The position numbers and the translations under genes were made by a program. From assembly GCF_022664535.1 (NCBI RefSeq), contig NZ_JAKUJY010000009.1, positions 1-64,000 of the forward strand: a stretch of 64,000 nt of DNA, given 5' to 3'. Numbering within the stretch: the first letter of the stretch is position 1; each line of letters begins with the position of its first letter. This stretch comes from Sphingobium trunci. Its GTDB lineage: Bacteria; Pseudomonadota; Alphaproteobacteria; Sphingomonadales; Sphingomonadaceae. This document shows positions 8,394 through 16,810 of the stretch, in pieces. The notes under the pieces were generated by a model. That model was not told where the DNA came from. It saw only the letters and a program-made list of their open reading frames with translations, and searched no databases.

Positions 8394-8726
8394 ATGACCG
8401 ACGCCGTGCAGCAGCGGATCGCCGAAATCGTGAACGGCAATGATGTCGTGCTTTTCATGAAGGGCACGCCGCTCTTCCCGCAATGCGGCTTTTCCAGCCG
8501 GGCGGTGGCGATCCTCGATCATCTGGGCGTCGCCTATGAAAGCGTGGACGTGCTGCAGGACCAGGGCGTGCGCCAGGGCATCAAGGCCTTTTCCGACTGG
8601 CCGACCATTCCGCAGCTCTATGTGAAGGGCGAATTTGTCGGCGGCAGCGACATCATGATGGAAATGTACGAGGCGGGCGAATTGCAGCAGCTCATGACCG
8701 ATCAGGGCGTCGCTTCGGCCAGCTGA
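8394..8726 (+). CDS. grxD: Monothiol glutaredoxin, Grx4 family
   Basis: A 110-aa CGFS-type glutaredoxin: KGTPLFPQCGFSSRAV carries the single active Cys, and WPTIPQLYVKGEFVGGSDI carries the glutathione-contacting cis-Pro. Such proteins carry and transfer 2Fe-2S clusters bridged with BolA rather than reduce disulfides. The ATG at 8394 was chosen because homologues start MTDA/MSD-like and the GTG further upstream lacks a ribosome site. It follows bolA closely and ends just before a strong terminator at 8751. Confidence 0.96.
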   Translation: MTDAVQQRIAEIVNGNDVVLFMKGTPLFPQCGFSSRAVAILDHLGVAYESVDVLQDQGVRQGIKAFSDWPTIPQLYVKGEFVGGSDIMMEMYEAGELQQLMTDQGVASAS

Positions 8727-8750
8727 ACTTCGTGCGATCAATGACAGAAG

Positions 8751-8777
8751 GCGGTCCGGTTTCCGGGCCGCTTTTTT
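8751..8777 (+). terminator. Rho-independent terminator of the DUF1476-bolA-grxD unit
   Basis: GCGGTCCGG (8751-8759) pairs with CCGGGCCGC (8763-8771) around a TTT loop, one G-U pair, followed by six T. It lies 24 bp after the grxD stop. Confidence 0.9.
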
Positions 8778-8992
8778 GTTGGAGGTGTGGTGCGACCGGG
8801 TGGGGGAGGAGGCGGAGACGGCCTCATCCCCCGGTAGGTGAACGGTCGGGAATGGCCCTCGCGTCGCAAGCGGCATGCCAATCCGCTCAAATCACGCAGA
8901 TCCGGCCAGGACGAAGGTTAACCGCCAAAGCGCTGCGCCGCGCCCTGTAAAGCAGGCCGACAATCCGCCCCGCCAACCCTCGCCCGGCCTAC

Positions 8993-9031
8993 TTGACTAC
9001 AACTGTAATCAATGTGATTACATCTGTAGTC
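8993..9031 (+). promoter_or_regulatory. BlaI/MecI-type double operator and overlapping promoter
   Basis: Two perfect TACA-NN-TGTA sites, TACAACTGTA at 8998-9007 and TACATCTGTA at 9019-9028, lie 21 bp apart (two helical turns) inside a larger imperfect palindrome 8995-9031. This is the consensus operator of BlaI/MecI repressors. A TTGACT -35 element at 8993-8998 and a weak GATTAC -10 at 9016-9021 (17-bp spacing) place the promoter within it, so repressor binding would exclude RNA polymerase. The blaI gene begins 25 bp downstream. Confidence 0.88.
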
Positions 9032-9055
9032 GAGTCGGGAGCAAAGGGTCGTCCG

Positions 9056-9424
9056 GTGAGCGAGAAGATCAGCGAGGCGGAACTGGTGGTGATGGAGGCG
9101 CTGTGGGAGCGTTCGCCCCTGACCGCCGCCGATGTCGCCGACAGGGTCGCGGCGGGCCGCGACTGGAGCGTCCAGACCGTCAAGACGCTGTTGTCCCGCC
9201 TGATGGCGAAGGACATCATCGGCGCCGATCAGGACGGGCGGCGATTTTTGTATCGCCCGCTTGTCGCGCGGGAGGAGTATGTTGCCAGCGAGTCGGGGCG
9301 GCTGGTCAACCGGCTGTTCGGCGGGCGCGTCTCGCCGCTGGTGGCCCAGCTCGCCAGCCAGGACCAGTTGACGGCGGAGGATATCGCCGAGCTTGAGGAA
9401 ATCCTGAAGGGATTGAAATCATGA
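9056..9424 (+). CDS. blaI: BlaI/MecI/CopY family transcriptional repressor
   Basis: A 122-aa winged-helix repressor: ISEAELVVMEALWERSPLTAADV at the N-terminus and WSVQTVKTLLSRLMAKDIIG as the recognition helix, then a helical dimerisation tail. GTG 9056 is used because an upstream TTG (8993) falls in the operator. It binds the two TACA-NN-TGTA sites just upstream, so it is autoregulatory. Its stop overlaps the start of the M56 peptidase gene by ATGA, the classic blaI-blaR1 pairing. No beta-lactamase gene lies nearby, so the controlled target may lie elsewhere or the system may have another role. Confidence 0.94.
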   Translation: MSEKISEAELVVMEALWERSPLTAADVADRVAAGRDWSVQTVKTLLSRLMAKDIIGADQDGRRFLYRPLVAREEYVASESGRLVNRLFGGRVSPLVAQLASQDQLTAEDIAELEEILKGLKS

Positions 9425-10938
9425 GCGTCTGGATCGCTGAAACGCTGATCGCCACGACCCTGCTGATGGCGCTGGTCATGCTGCTGCGGCGTCCGGTCGC
9501 GCGCTGGCTGGGGGCGGGGGCGGCCTATGCGCTGTGGCTGCTGCCGCTGGCGCGGATGGTGCTGCCCGCCCTGCCGCGCGAGGTCGCCAGTCCTTCGCCC
9601 TTGCAGCTTGCGGTCGATCAGGCCGGGATCATGACGATGCTGAACGCGGCGCCGGCGCAGATGGAGGTTGCCGCCCCGGCGCGATGGACCATGCCCTGGC
9701 TGGAAATCGGTGCGTCCGTCTGGCTGCTGGGCGTGCTGCTGTTCCTGGCCGTGCAGCTGGTCGGCTATGGGCGTTTCCGCCATCTCATCCTGCGGGGCGA
9801 AACGCTGATCGCGCAGGAAGGCCGCATCCGCATCGTCACCAGCCCGCGCGCGGGCGGTCCGCTCGCCTTCGGCGTGCTGCGGCCGACCATCGTCCTGCCC
9901 GCCGATTTCGCCCTGCGCTTCGACCCGCAGGAACAGGAGATGGCGATCGCACATGAGCGCGCCCATCATGAACGCGGCGATCTGGCCGCCAATATGATCG
10001 CGCTGCTGCTGCTGGGCCTGCACTGGTGCAATCCGGTCGCCTGGATCGCCTATCGCGCCTATCGCGCGGATCAGGAACAGGCCTGCGACGCGCGGGTCCT
10101 GTCGCTCTATGGGCAGGACCAGGCCCATATCTATGGCCGCGCCATCCTGAAGGCTGCCGGTGGGCGGCAATTTGCCGGAGCCTGCCATCTCAATCGCGTC
10201 ACTGCGCTCAAAGGGAGGCTGAAAATGCTCTCTAACCATGAAATGTCGCTGCGCCGGATCAGCTGGGGCATGGCGGCGGTCGCCCTGGTGACTGCGTCCG
10301 GCTTGGCGCTGACCGCTTCGGGAAGCCGCGCGGCGCAACAGGTCGCGGCGATCACGGACAAGGTCGATTCGATGAACTTCGGCCGCCTCGCCGATCTGGT
10401 CGCGCAGCCCGCCTCCGCCGGCGAGATGGCTGTGGCCCAACCCTCCGAAGCACCCGCAGCGCCATCGGCCCCGGCGCTTGCCGCTCATGGAAAGGCAACC
10501 CCCAGCGCGGACGACATTCCGCCCGTTCCCACCGCTCCCCCGGCTCCGCCCGCCCCGGCCGTGGCCATCGCTCCGCCTGCCCCGCCGGCTCCTCCCATGC
10601 CGCCCATGGATGTGCGGGACGGCGGTGACGGCGACACGCACATGATCCCCAGCGAAGCCGAAATCCGCCGCATGGTGCCCCATGTCGACGTCGCTGACGG
10701 CTGCGAGGGCGGCAAGAGCGTCAATCAACGGGAGACGGTGGATGCCGACGGCCGCCGCCATATCCGGATCCGCATCTGCCAGGCGCAGATCGAGGCGCAG
10801 GCGCATAGCGCCGCCCGCGCCGGATTGATCGCCGCCCGTGCCCAGATCGCTGCCGCCATGAAGATGTCGGACAAGGTCAAGGCCGATGTGCTGCGCGATC
10901 TCGACCGGGAGATCGCGCATATGGACGGCGAGGAATAG
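9421..10938 (+). CDS. BlaR1-type M56 family metallopeptidase sensor
   Basis: A 505-aa membrane protein. Helices are visible at about residues 5-25, 37-53, 93-115 and 275-300; the cytosolic zinc-peptidase motif HERAHH (His178, Glu179, His182) lies between helices three and four. After the last helix there is a Pro/Ala-rich linker (about residues 350-395) and a region ending in helices with no serine-acylation motif. This differs from staphylococcal BlaR1, whose extracellular part is a beta-lactam-binding domain. By family it cleaves its BlaI partner on sensing a signal; what it senses here is not evident. It overlaps blaI (ATGA) and ends 4 bp from convergent hemW. Confidence 0.9.
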   Translation: MSVWIAETLIATTLLMALVMLLRRPVARWLGAGAAYALWLLPLARMVLPALPREVASPSPLQLAVDQAGIMTMLNAAPAQMEVAAPARWTMPWLEIGASVWLLGVLLFLAVQLVGYGRFRHLILRGETLIAQEGRIRIVTSPRAGGPLAFGVLRPTIVLPADFALRFDPQEQEMAIAHERAHHERGDLAANMIALLLLGLHWCNPVAWIAYRAYRADQEQACDARVLSLYGQDQAHIYGRAILKAAGGRQFAGACHLNRVTALKGRLKMLSNHEMSLRRISWGMAAVALVTASGLALTASGSRAAQQVAAITDKVDSMNFGRLADLVAQPASAGEMAVAQPSEAPAAPSAPALAAHGKATPSADDIPPVPTAPPAPPAPAVAIAPPAPPAPPMPPMDVRDGGDGDTHMIPSEAEIRRMVPHVDVADGCEGGKSVNQRETVDADGRRHIRIRICQAQIEAQAHSAARAGLIAARAQIAAAMKMSDKVKADVLRDLDREIAHMDGEE

Positions 10939-10941
10939 GGT

Positions 10942-12117
10942 TCAGACCGCGACGACTTCCGGCAGGATCGCGTCGAGCAGCAGCATGCCCGCGGGCAGCA
11001 CCGTCAGGCGCTGACCCTCCCGCCGGATCAGGCCGTGCGGAGCCAGCCGGGCGACGGCTTCCGCATCGATCAGTGCATCGGCCGGCAGGCCCGACAGCCT
11101 CGCGATCCGATCCAGATCGACCCCTTCGGCCAGCCGCAGCCCCATCAGCAGCGCCTCCCGCGCCCGGTCCGCGGCTTCAAGCGGGTCTTCGCTCTGCAGG
11201 CCATGCCCATTGCGCGCGACCGCATTCATCCAGTTTTCCGGCTTCCTGTGCCGCAGCGTCGCCAGCCCCCCGCGCCGGCCATGCGCCCCCGGCCCGATGC
11301 CAGCATAGTCGCCATAGCGCCAGTAGGTAAGGTTGTGGCGGCTTTCCTGTCCCCTGCGGGCATGGTTGCTGATTTCATAGGCGGGAATGCCCGCCGCCGC
11401 CGTCATCGCCTGCGTCTGTTCGTAGAGAGTGGCGGCATGGTCGGGATCGGCGGGGCTCAGTTTCCCCTGCGCCACCAGCGTCGCAAAGCGCGTCCCCGGC
11501 TCGATGGTGAGCTGATAGAGCGAGAGATGATCGGTGCCGAAGGACAGGCCGCGCGCCAGCTCTGCTTCCCAATCCGCCTCGCTCTGGCCGGGACGGGCGT
11601 AGATGAGGTCGAAATTCACGCGGCCGAACACCGACTGCGCCACCTCCAGCGCCGCGAGCCCCTCGCGCACGTCATGGGCGCGGCCCAGGAAATGCAGCGC
11701 ATCATCCTCCAGCGCCTGCAGGCCCAGCGACACCCGGTTCACCCCCGCCGCCGCCAGATCGGCAAAGCGCGCCGCCTCGACCGAGCTGGGATTGGCCTCC
11801 AGCGTGATCTCGATGTCGGTCGTCGGCGTCCAGTGCTGCGCCGCCGCGTCGATCAGCAGCTCGACGATTTGCGGGGGCATCAGCGAAGGCGTGCCCCCGC
11901 CGAAGAAGATGGAGGAAAGCGGCCGCCCACCGTTCAGCGCCGCTTCATGCGCCAGATCCCTCAGCAACGCCTCGCGCCAGGCATCGGTGTCGATGTCCGC
12001 CCGCACATGGCTGTTAAAATCGCAGTAAGGACATTTCGAAACGCAAAATGGCCAATGCACATATAAAGCCATGGGGGCAGAGGCATCGGGCGCGGGGATA
12101 AAAGGGTCGGGCGACAT
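10942..12117 (-). CDS. hemW: HemW radical SAM heme chaperone
   Basis: A 391-aa radical SAM enzyme of the HemN/HemW class. The CVSKCPYC motif (Cys25, Cys29, Cys32) binds the 4Fe-4S cluster, followed by FFGGGTPSLM and a long HemN C-terminal domain. HemW lacks the HemN-specific extra residues and is a heme chaperone, not the coproporphyrinogen dehydrogenase; this one has the typical HemW length. The MSPD start at 12117 is preferred over an upstream ATG that extends into the CAP gene. Its start codon shares CATG with the oppositely directed CAP gene, so the two must share or embed promoters. Confidence 0.93.
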   Translation of the reverse strand: MSPDPFIPAPDASAPMALYVHWPFCVSKCPYCDFNSHVRADIDTDAWREALLRDLAHEAALNGGRPLSSIFFGGGTPSLMPPQIVELLIDAAAQHWTPTTDIEITLEANPSSVEAARFADLAAAGVNRVSLGLQALEDDALHFLGRAHDVREGLAALEVAQSVFGRVNFDLIYARPGQSEADWEAELARGLSFGTDHLSLYQLTIEPGTRFATLVAQGKLSPADPDHAATLYEQTQAMTAAAGIPAYEISNHARRGQESRHNLTYWRYGDYAGIGPGAHGRRGGLATLRHRKPENWMNAVARNGHGLQSEDPLEAADRAREALLMGLRLAEGVDLDRIARLSGLPADALIDAEAVARLAPHGLIRREGQRLTVLPAGMLLLDAILPEVVAV

Positions 12118-12775
12118 GAGTGGGGGTCTTCTTAAAGCCGTTTGGCCCGCGCGGCTAGCGCTGGCGGCGCTGATGCTGGCCGGGGCGGCGGGGCGGGGCG
12201 ATGCGGCGCCGTCGGACGAAGCCCGCGCCATGCCCCCGGCGATGCCCGCTTCCTATTATGGCATGGAGGAAGCCGACCGGGACGATGATCTGCTGCGCGA
12301 CGTCGCGCTGGGCATGCAGAATGAAGAGCGCGAATCGCTGGGACTTGCGCCGCTGGCGTGGGACAGCGCGCTGGCAGCGGACGCCGCGCGCTATGCGCGG
12401 GAGATGGCGCAGACCAACATCTTCCGCCATTCGCCGCGCACCAGCCGCGCCGTTCCGAGCGGCGAAAATCTCTGGATGGGATCGCGCGGCCTCTATGATT
12501 ATGAAGTGATGGTCGGGTCGTTCCTGGACGAAAAGCGCTATTTCCGGCGCGATGGCAAGCTGCCCGATCTCAGCTCGACCGGCCGCTGGGAAGATGTCGG
12601 CCATTATACCCAGATCATCTGGCGCGACACGCGCAAGGTCGGCTGCGCCCTCGCCGCAGGTCAGAGCTACGATTATCTCGTCTGCCGCTATTTCCCCGCC
12701 GGCAACGTCTTCGGCCAGAACCCGCTGGACCGGGACGACAGCGCGCCGTCGCGCTATGCCAGCGGCGGGCGCTGA
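12116..12775 (+). CDS. Secreted CAP (SCP/PR-1) domain protein
   Basis: A 219-aa protein with a signal peptide (about residues 1-31, ending GRGDA-like) and a CAP/SCP domain covering most of the rest. Seen are the conserved blocks NEERESLGLAPLAWD and HSPRTSRAVPSGENLW plus VGHYTQIIWRDTRKVGC, which carry the two His and Glu residues of the CAP cavity, and a final CRYFPAGNVFGQNP. CAP proteins of bacteria are extracellular or periplasmic; most have unknown role. Its ATG overlaps the hemW start codon on the other strand. Sole gene in its transcription unit. Confidence 0.93.
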   Translation: MSGGLLKAVWPARLALAALMLAGAAGRGDAAPSDEARAMPPAMPASYYGMEEADRDDDLLRDVALGMQNEERESLGLAPLAWDSALAADAARYAREMAQTNIFRHSPRTSRAVPSGENLWMGSRGLYDYEVMVGSFLDEKRYFRRDGKLPDLSSTGRWEDVGHYTQIIWRDTRKVGCALAAGQSYDYLVCRYFPAGNVFGQNPLDRDDSAPSRYASGGR

Positions 12776-12800
12776 CCGGAGCGACCCGTCAGGCCGTTTT

Positions 12801-13430
12801 TCAGAAGACCGCCGCCACCAACTGCCTGAACGCGTCGGCGCGATGGCTCATGCCATGCTTCTTCTCCGGCTCCATTTCGCCGAAGCTGATCGCATGGCCG
12901 TGCGGCTGGAAGATCGGGTCATAGCCGAAACCCTTGTCCCCGCGCGGCGGCCAGGTGATGGTGCCGTCGACCCGGCCCTCGAACACCTCGACATGACCGT
13001 CCGGCCAGGCCAGCGCCAGGGCGCAGACGAAATGGGCGTCATGGCCCGCATCCGGTCCCTTGGCCGCGATATTGTCCCACACCAATTGCATGGCGAGCCC
13101 GAAATCCTTCGAAGGGCCAGCCCAGCGCGCGGAAAAGATGCCGGGATCGCCGTTCAGCGCCTCGACGCACAGGCCGCTGTCGTCGGCCAGCGCGGGCAGG
13201 CCGGAAAGGTCCGCCGCCTGCATCGCCTTCAACTCCGCATTGGCGATGAAGGTCGTGCCGGTCTCGTCCGGCTCGGGCAGGTCCAGCGCGGCGGCCGACA
13301 CGGTCTCGATGCCATAAGGCGCCAGCAATTCGCCGATTTCGCGCACCTTGCCGGGATTGTGGCTGGCAATCACCAGCCTGCCCGGCCCCAGCTTGCGGAT
13401 CGCCTGTTCCTGTCCGAATTCGTCGCTCAT
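12801..13430 (-). CDS. rdgB: RdgB/Ham1 non-canonical purine NTP pyrophosphatase
   Basis: A 209-aa member of the Ham1 family that hydrolyses XTP and dITP to monophosphates, keeping deaminated purines out of DNA. The N-terminal [15 protein letters not shown] and the central [23 protein letters not shown] signature are complete, as is the C-terminal [10 protein letters not shown]. It follows rph on the minus strand with a 64-bp gap holding a 14-bp perfect hairpin, the rph-rdgB order that is widespread in bacteria. No own terminator seen. Confidence 0.96.
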   Translation of the reverse strand: MSDEFGQEQAIRKLGPGRLVIASHNPGKVREIGELLAPYGIETVSAAALDLPEPDETGTTFIANAELKAMQAADLSGLPALADDSGLCVEALNGDPGIFSARWAGPSKDFGLAMQLVWDNIAAKGPDAGHDAHFVCALALAWPDGHVEVFEGRVDGTITWPPRGDKGFGYDPIFQPHGHAISFGEMEPEKKHGMSHRADAFRQLVAAVF

Positions 13431-13452
13431 TTTTTCATCCTACGGCCGCGTT

Positions 13453-13485
13453 GGGCGAAGTCGAGATGATTTCTCGACTTCGCCC
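13453..13485. repeat. Perfect 14-bp inverted repeat between rph and rdgB
   Basis: GGGCGAAGTCGAGA (13453-13466) and TCTCGACTTCGCCC (13472-13485) form a perfect hairpin with a 5-bp loop. It has the look of a dispersed 'gcgaagtcgaga' extragenic palindrome. It may stabilise mRNA or attenuate read-through from rph to rdgB; there is no T-run directly after it. Confidence 0.8.
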
Positions 13486-13494
13486 ATCCAGCTT

Positions 13495-14211
13495 TCAGCG
13501 GCCGGTCGCCCGGTCCTGCGCCGCGAAGATCTGCGCGCAGCCGATGCGGGCGAGGCGCAGCAGGCGGAGCAGTTCCTCCTCCTCATAGGCTGCGCCCTCG
13601 GCGGTCGCCTGCACCTCGGCGAACTTGCCGTCGCCGGTCAGGATCAGGTTGGCGTCGGTTTCGGCATTGCTGTCCTCGGCATAGTCGAGGTCGAGGACCG
13701 GCGTGCCGTTGTAGATGCCGCAACTGATCGCCGCGACCTTCTGCACGATCGGGTCTTCCTTGAGCGCGCCGGACGCCAGCAGCTTGTCGATGGCGATGCG
13801 CAGCGCCACCCAGCTTCCCGAAATGGCGGCGGTCCGCGTGCCGCCATCGGCCTGGATCACGTCGCAATCGATGACGATCTGGCGCTCGCCCAGCTTTTCC
13901 ATGTCGACCACGGCGCGCAGCGACCGGCCGATCAGGCGCTGGATCTCCTGGGTCCGGCCGGACTGCTTGCCCTTGGCGGCCTCGCGGCTGCCGCGCGTAT
14001 GGGTGGCGCGGGGCAGCATGCCATATTCCGCCGTGACCCAGCCCGAACCCTTGCCGCGCAGGAAGGGGGGCACCTTTTCCTCGACGGAGGCGGTGCAGAG
14101 GACGCGGGTGTCACCGAAGCTGACGAGGCAGCTGCCCTCGGCATGGATGGTGAAGCCGGGTTCCATGGTGATCTCGCGCATCTGGTCGGGCGCGCGGCCG
14201 GAAGGACGCAT
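13495..14211 (-). CDS. rph: Ribonuclease PH
   Basis: A 238-aa RNase PH, a phosphorolytic 3'-5' exonuclease trimming tRNA and other RNA ends. The sequence starts [14 protein letters not shown] and contains [21 protein letters not shown] and [26 protein letters not shown], the family's catalytic and RNA-binding segments, intact. The start at 14211 fits the family; an open frame continues upstream only through the repeat array. Gene order rph-rdgB on the minus strand, next to hrcA-grpE on the plus strand, is conserved in sphingomonads. Confidence 0.97.
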   Translation of the reverse strand: MRPSGRAPDQMREITMEPGFTIHAEGSCLVSFGDTRVLCTASVEEKVPPFLRGKGSGWVTAEYGMLPRATHTRGSREAAKGKQSGRTQEIQRLIGRSLRAVVDMEKLGERQIVIDCDVIQADGGTRTAAISGSWVALRIAIDKLLASGALKEDPIVQKVAAISCGIYNGTPVLDLDYAEDSNAETDANLILTGDGKFAEVQATAEGAAYEEEELLRLLRLARIGCAQIFAAQDRATGR

Positions 14212-14251
14212 AAAATTTCTACTCCGAAGCGTTGGTCGGGTGCGGCATAGA

Positions 14252-14452
14252 GCATCGCGCAAAAAAGTGGGAACCGGTTTTTTGCAAAAAGCGATGCGAC
14301 CTCCAAACAAACTGCATCGCGCAAAAAAGTGGGAACCGGTTTTTTGCAAAAGTGATGCGACCCCCAAACAAACTGCATCGCGCAAAAAGGTGGGCGAGCC
14401 GGAGTCCCGCGCCTCCGGCTCGGGTTTTTTGCAAAAGCGATGCGACCACCGG
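14252..14452. repeat. Three tandem nested-palindrome units (gtgggaaccgg family)
   Basis: Units at 14252-14313, 14314-14374 and 14375-14452 each begin GCATCGCGCAAAAA and end TTTTTTGCAAAA followed by GCGATGC or GTGATGC, so each unit is itself a long nested palindrome. The first two contain GTGGGAACCGG in the middle; the third has that core replaced by a separate hairpin, CGAGCCGGAG / CCTCCGGCTCG. Reversed single copies of the core occur near 40550 and 54895. The T- and A-runs on both ends make bidirectional transcription termination possible. Confidence 0.85.
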
Positions 14453-14474
14453 ATAAGCATGGCAGGCCGACAGG

Positions 14475-14588
14475 TCTGAATGGCGATCGGTCCTGGAGCA
14501 TTTTCCAGTTCACCGTTGACGATCAACGGCTCGGAAAATGCGGTATGAAAAAACAAGAGCGTTTTCGCTCAAAGTGAAAACGCTCTAA
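14475..14588. repeat. Intergenic inverted-repeat element with GAGCATTTTC arms
   Basis: The motif CTGAATGGCGATCGGTCCTGG (14475-14495) is followed by GAGCATTTTCC ... GGAAAATGC and then GAGCGTTTTC / GAAAACGCTC arms. Near copies of the first motif lie at 22024-22041 and 25642-25662, and a GAGCATTTTC palindrome lies at 19970. Together with the preceding triplet it fills the 386 bp between rph and the next gene. Confidence 0.75.
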
Positions 14589-14597
14589 AGAGCGGGC

Positions 14598-15125
14598 ATG
14601 TGGATGAAAGCGATCATGATCTTTGCCGCCACGGCGCTGCTGGGCGCCTGCGCGACCGAGCAGGCCGAACTGGAAAAGCCCAAGGCGGCAGGCGACACGA
14701 TTCGATTTTCCGCCGGTCCCTGTTTCGGCGCCTGCCCCAGCTACACGCTGCGGGTGACGCCGGACGGCTCGGGCCTCATCGAGCCGCAGCGCTTCACTGC
14801 CATTCCGGGGCCGACCCGCTTCACCGTGACGCCGCTGCAATATCGCCGCTTCCGCGCCGCGCTGGCGCCGTTCCGCCCCGCGCAGGGGACGGTCAGGCGC
14901 ATCGGGCAGGGGGAGAATTGCACCCGCTTCGCCACCGACATGCCGAGCTATGTCATCGAATGGACGCGCGGCGAAGCGCCTCCCACCAGGCTGGAATATC
15001 AGTCGGGCTGCATGGATGCGGGCTATGGCAGGCTGCGCGCCACGATCGCGTCGATCCCCAGGATGCTCGACGTCGCGGCGATGGTGAAGCCGCAATCCGC
15101 CAGGAGCAAGGGACGGCGGGCTTGA
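14598..15125 (+). CDS. DUF6438-type lipoprotein
   Basis: A 175-aa predicted lipoprotein. The N-terminus MWMKAIMIFAATALLGACA is a lipoprotein signal with lipobox LGAC; Cys would be acylated. The mature part carries GPCFGACPSYTLRVTPDG, which I recognise as the CFGxCPxY motif of DUF6438-like domains, followed by paired Cys (GENC, SGCMDAGYG) compatible with a disulfide. Function unknown; an envelope role is inferred from the lipobox. ATG 14604 is an equally possible start. It lies upstream of hrcA with 31 bp between, so hrcA may have its own promoter or be co-transcribed. Confidence 0.75.
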   Translation: MWMKAIMIFAATALLGACATEQAELEKPKAAGDTIRFSAGPCFGACPSYTLRVTPDGSGLIEPQRFTAIPGPTRFTVTPLQYRRFRAALAPFRPAQGTVRRIGQGENCTRFATDMPSYVIEWTRGEAPPTRLEYQSGCMDAGYGRLRATIASIPRMLDVAAMVKPQSARSKGRRA

Positions 15126-15156
15126 GCGCGGCGGATTGCTTGCCTAGATAGATCGG

Positions 15157-16200
15157 ATGGCGGTCACCCCGATCACCGAATTGAACGAGCGCGCGCGGGA
15201 CGTTTTCCGCCTGGTGGTCGAGAGCTATCTCGGCACCGGGCTGCCCGTCGGCTCGCGCACGATCAGCAAGCTCGCATCCCTCAGCCTGTCGCCTGCCTCC
15301 ATCCGCAACGTGATGCAGGATCTGGAGGAACTGGGCCTGCTTGCCGCGCCGCATACCTCGGCGGGGCGGATGCCGACCGAAACCGGCCTGCGCCTGTTCG
15401 TCGACGGGATGATGCAGGCGGCGCAACCCTCGGTCGAGGAACGCCGCGCGATCGAGGCGGGCATTGCCGAGGGGGGACCGATCGAGGAGGCCCTGTCCGC
15501 CGCCACCGCCGCGCTTTCCGGCCTGTCCGCCTGCGCGGGCATCGTCATGGTGCCCAAGCGCGAGCCGGTGCTGCGGCAATTCGGCTTCGTGCCCTTGAAC
15601 GAACGGCAGGCGCTCGCCGTGCTGGTGGGACAGGACGGGTCCATCGAGAATCGCGTGGTCGATCTGCCGCCTGGCGTCACGCCGATGATGCTGAACGAAG
15701 CGGCCAATTTCATGTCCGCCCGCTTCGGCGGGCTGACTCTCGCGCAGGCGGGCGAGGCCCTGCAGCGCGAACTGGAGCGCGAACGGCACGCGCTGCAGGG
15801 CGCGGCGCGCGAGTTGGTGGAGCGCGGCATCGCCATCTGGTCGCAGGATGCCGACGACCGCCCGGTGCTGATCGTGCGGGGGCAGGCGCATCTGCTGGAC
15901 GACGGCACGGCGGCCGATCTGGAACGGGTGCGGCAGTTGCTGGAACAGCTGGAGGGCAAGCAGGAGATTTCCCGCCTGCTGGAAAGCGCGCTGGCGGGCA
16001 GCGCGACCAAAATCTTCATCGGGTCGGAAAACAAGCTCTTTTCCCTTTCGGGTTCTTCGGTCATAGCCGCGCCTTACCGGAGCGGTGACGGCCGGGTGGT
16101 CGGCGTGGTCGGCGTAATTGGCCCCACGCGCTTGAACTATGCGCGGGTGATCCCCATGGTGGACTTCACCGCGCAGACGCTGTCGAGATTGATGAGATGA
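15157..16200 (+). CDS. hrcA: Heat-inducible transcription repressor HrcA
   Basis: A 347-aa repressor of heat-shock genes, normally binding CIRCE elements. The N-terminal winged helix (SRTISKLASLSLSPASIRNVMQDLEELGLL, about residues 37-66) and the GAF-like C-terminal domain with VVGVVGVIGPTRLNYARVIP are complete. It is followed by grpE with a 4-bp ATGA overlap. I saw no CIRCE sequence (TTAGCACTC-N9-GAGTGCTAA) upstream of this gene, so its own promoter is not obviously autoregulated; its targets (groESL) are outside the window. Confidence 0.96.
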   Translation: MAVTPITELNERARDVFRLVVESYLGTGLPVGSRTISKLASLSLSPASIRNVMQDLEELGLLAAPHTSAGRMPTETGLRLFVDGMMQAAQPSVEERRAIEAGIAEGGPIEEALSAATAALSGLSACAGIVMVPKREPVLRQFGFVPLNERQALAVLVGQDGSIENRVVDLPPGVTPMMLNEAANFMSARFGGLTLAQAGEALQRELERERHALQGAARELVERGIAIWSQDADDRPVLIVRGQAHLLDDGTAADLERVRQLLEQLEGKQEISRLLESALAGSATKIFIGSENKLFSLSGSSVIAAPYRSGDGRVVGVVGVIGPTRLNYARVIPMVDFTAQTLSRLMR

Positions 16201-16751
16201 CCGAAGACAAACAGAATATCGAAAATACCGAACTGGTGGACGAACTGCCCGAGGATGCGGCGCCCGCTGGCGACGCCGCGGCGGAACGGATCGCCGCCCT
16301 GGAACATGAGCTGGCGGCCGCCAGACAGGATGTCCTCTACGCCCATGCCGAAACGCAGAATGTGCGGCGGCGGCTGGAAAAGGAACTGGCCGACGCGCGC
16401 GCCTATGCCGCGACCGCCTTTGCCCGCGACATGCTGTCGGTGGCCGACAATCTGGGCCGCGCGCTCCAGGCGATCCCCCCCGACCTGCGGGAAGATGAGA
16501 AGTTCAAGGGTCTGGTCGCAGGCCTGGAAGCCACCGGCCGCGAACTGGAAGGCGTGTTCGGGCGCAACGGCATCGAGAAGCTGGTGTCGGTCGGCCAGCC
16601 GCTCGATCCCAACAAGCATCAGGCGATGATGGAAGTCCCCTCCACCGATGCCGAGCCGGGCACGGTGCTGGTGGAGATGCAGGCGGGCTATACGATCAAG
16701 GACCGGCTGCTGCGTCCCGCTCTGGTCAGCGTGGCGAAGAAGCCCGACTGA
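16197..16751 (+). CDS. grpE: Nucleotide exchange factor GrpE
   Basis: A 184-aa GrpE that releases ADP from DnaK. An acidic N-terminal tail is followed by a coiled-coil (about residues 30-95) and the beta-domain with GRNGIEKLVSVGQPLDPNKHQAMMEV and AGYTIKDRLLRPALVSVAK, the family signature. The start overlaps the hrcA stop (ATGA), so the two are translationally coupled. A strong terminator lies 25 bp downstream. dnaK/dnaJ are not adjacent here. Confidence 0.97.
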   Translation: MTEDKQNIENTELVDELPEDAAPAGDAAAERIAALEHELAAARQDVLYAHAETQNVRRRLEKELADARAYAATAFARDMLSVADNLGRALQAIPPDLREDEKFKGLVAGLEATGRELEGVFGRNGIEKLVSVGQPLDPNKHQAMMEVPSTDAEPGTVLVEMQAGYTIKDRLLRPALVSVAKKPD

Positions 16752-16776
16752 TCGCTGCACAGGCTTGAGGAAAAAA

Positions 16777-16810
16777 AGGCCCGCCGGACGGTAGTTCGGC
16801 GGGCCTTTTC
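16777..16810 (+). terminator. Rho-independent terminator of hrcA-grpE
   Basis: AGGCCCGCCG (16777-16786) and CGGCGGGCCT (16797-16806) form a perfect 10-bp stem with a 10-nt loop, followed by a T-run. A run of seven A precedes it, so it is also usable on the opposite strand. Confidence 0.92.

Noticed and set aside
15126..15156. CIRCE operator upstream of hrcA
   Set aside because: No TTAGCACTC-N9-GAGTGCTAA or close variant in this gap or upstream of grpE.
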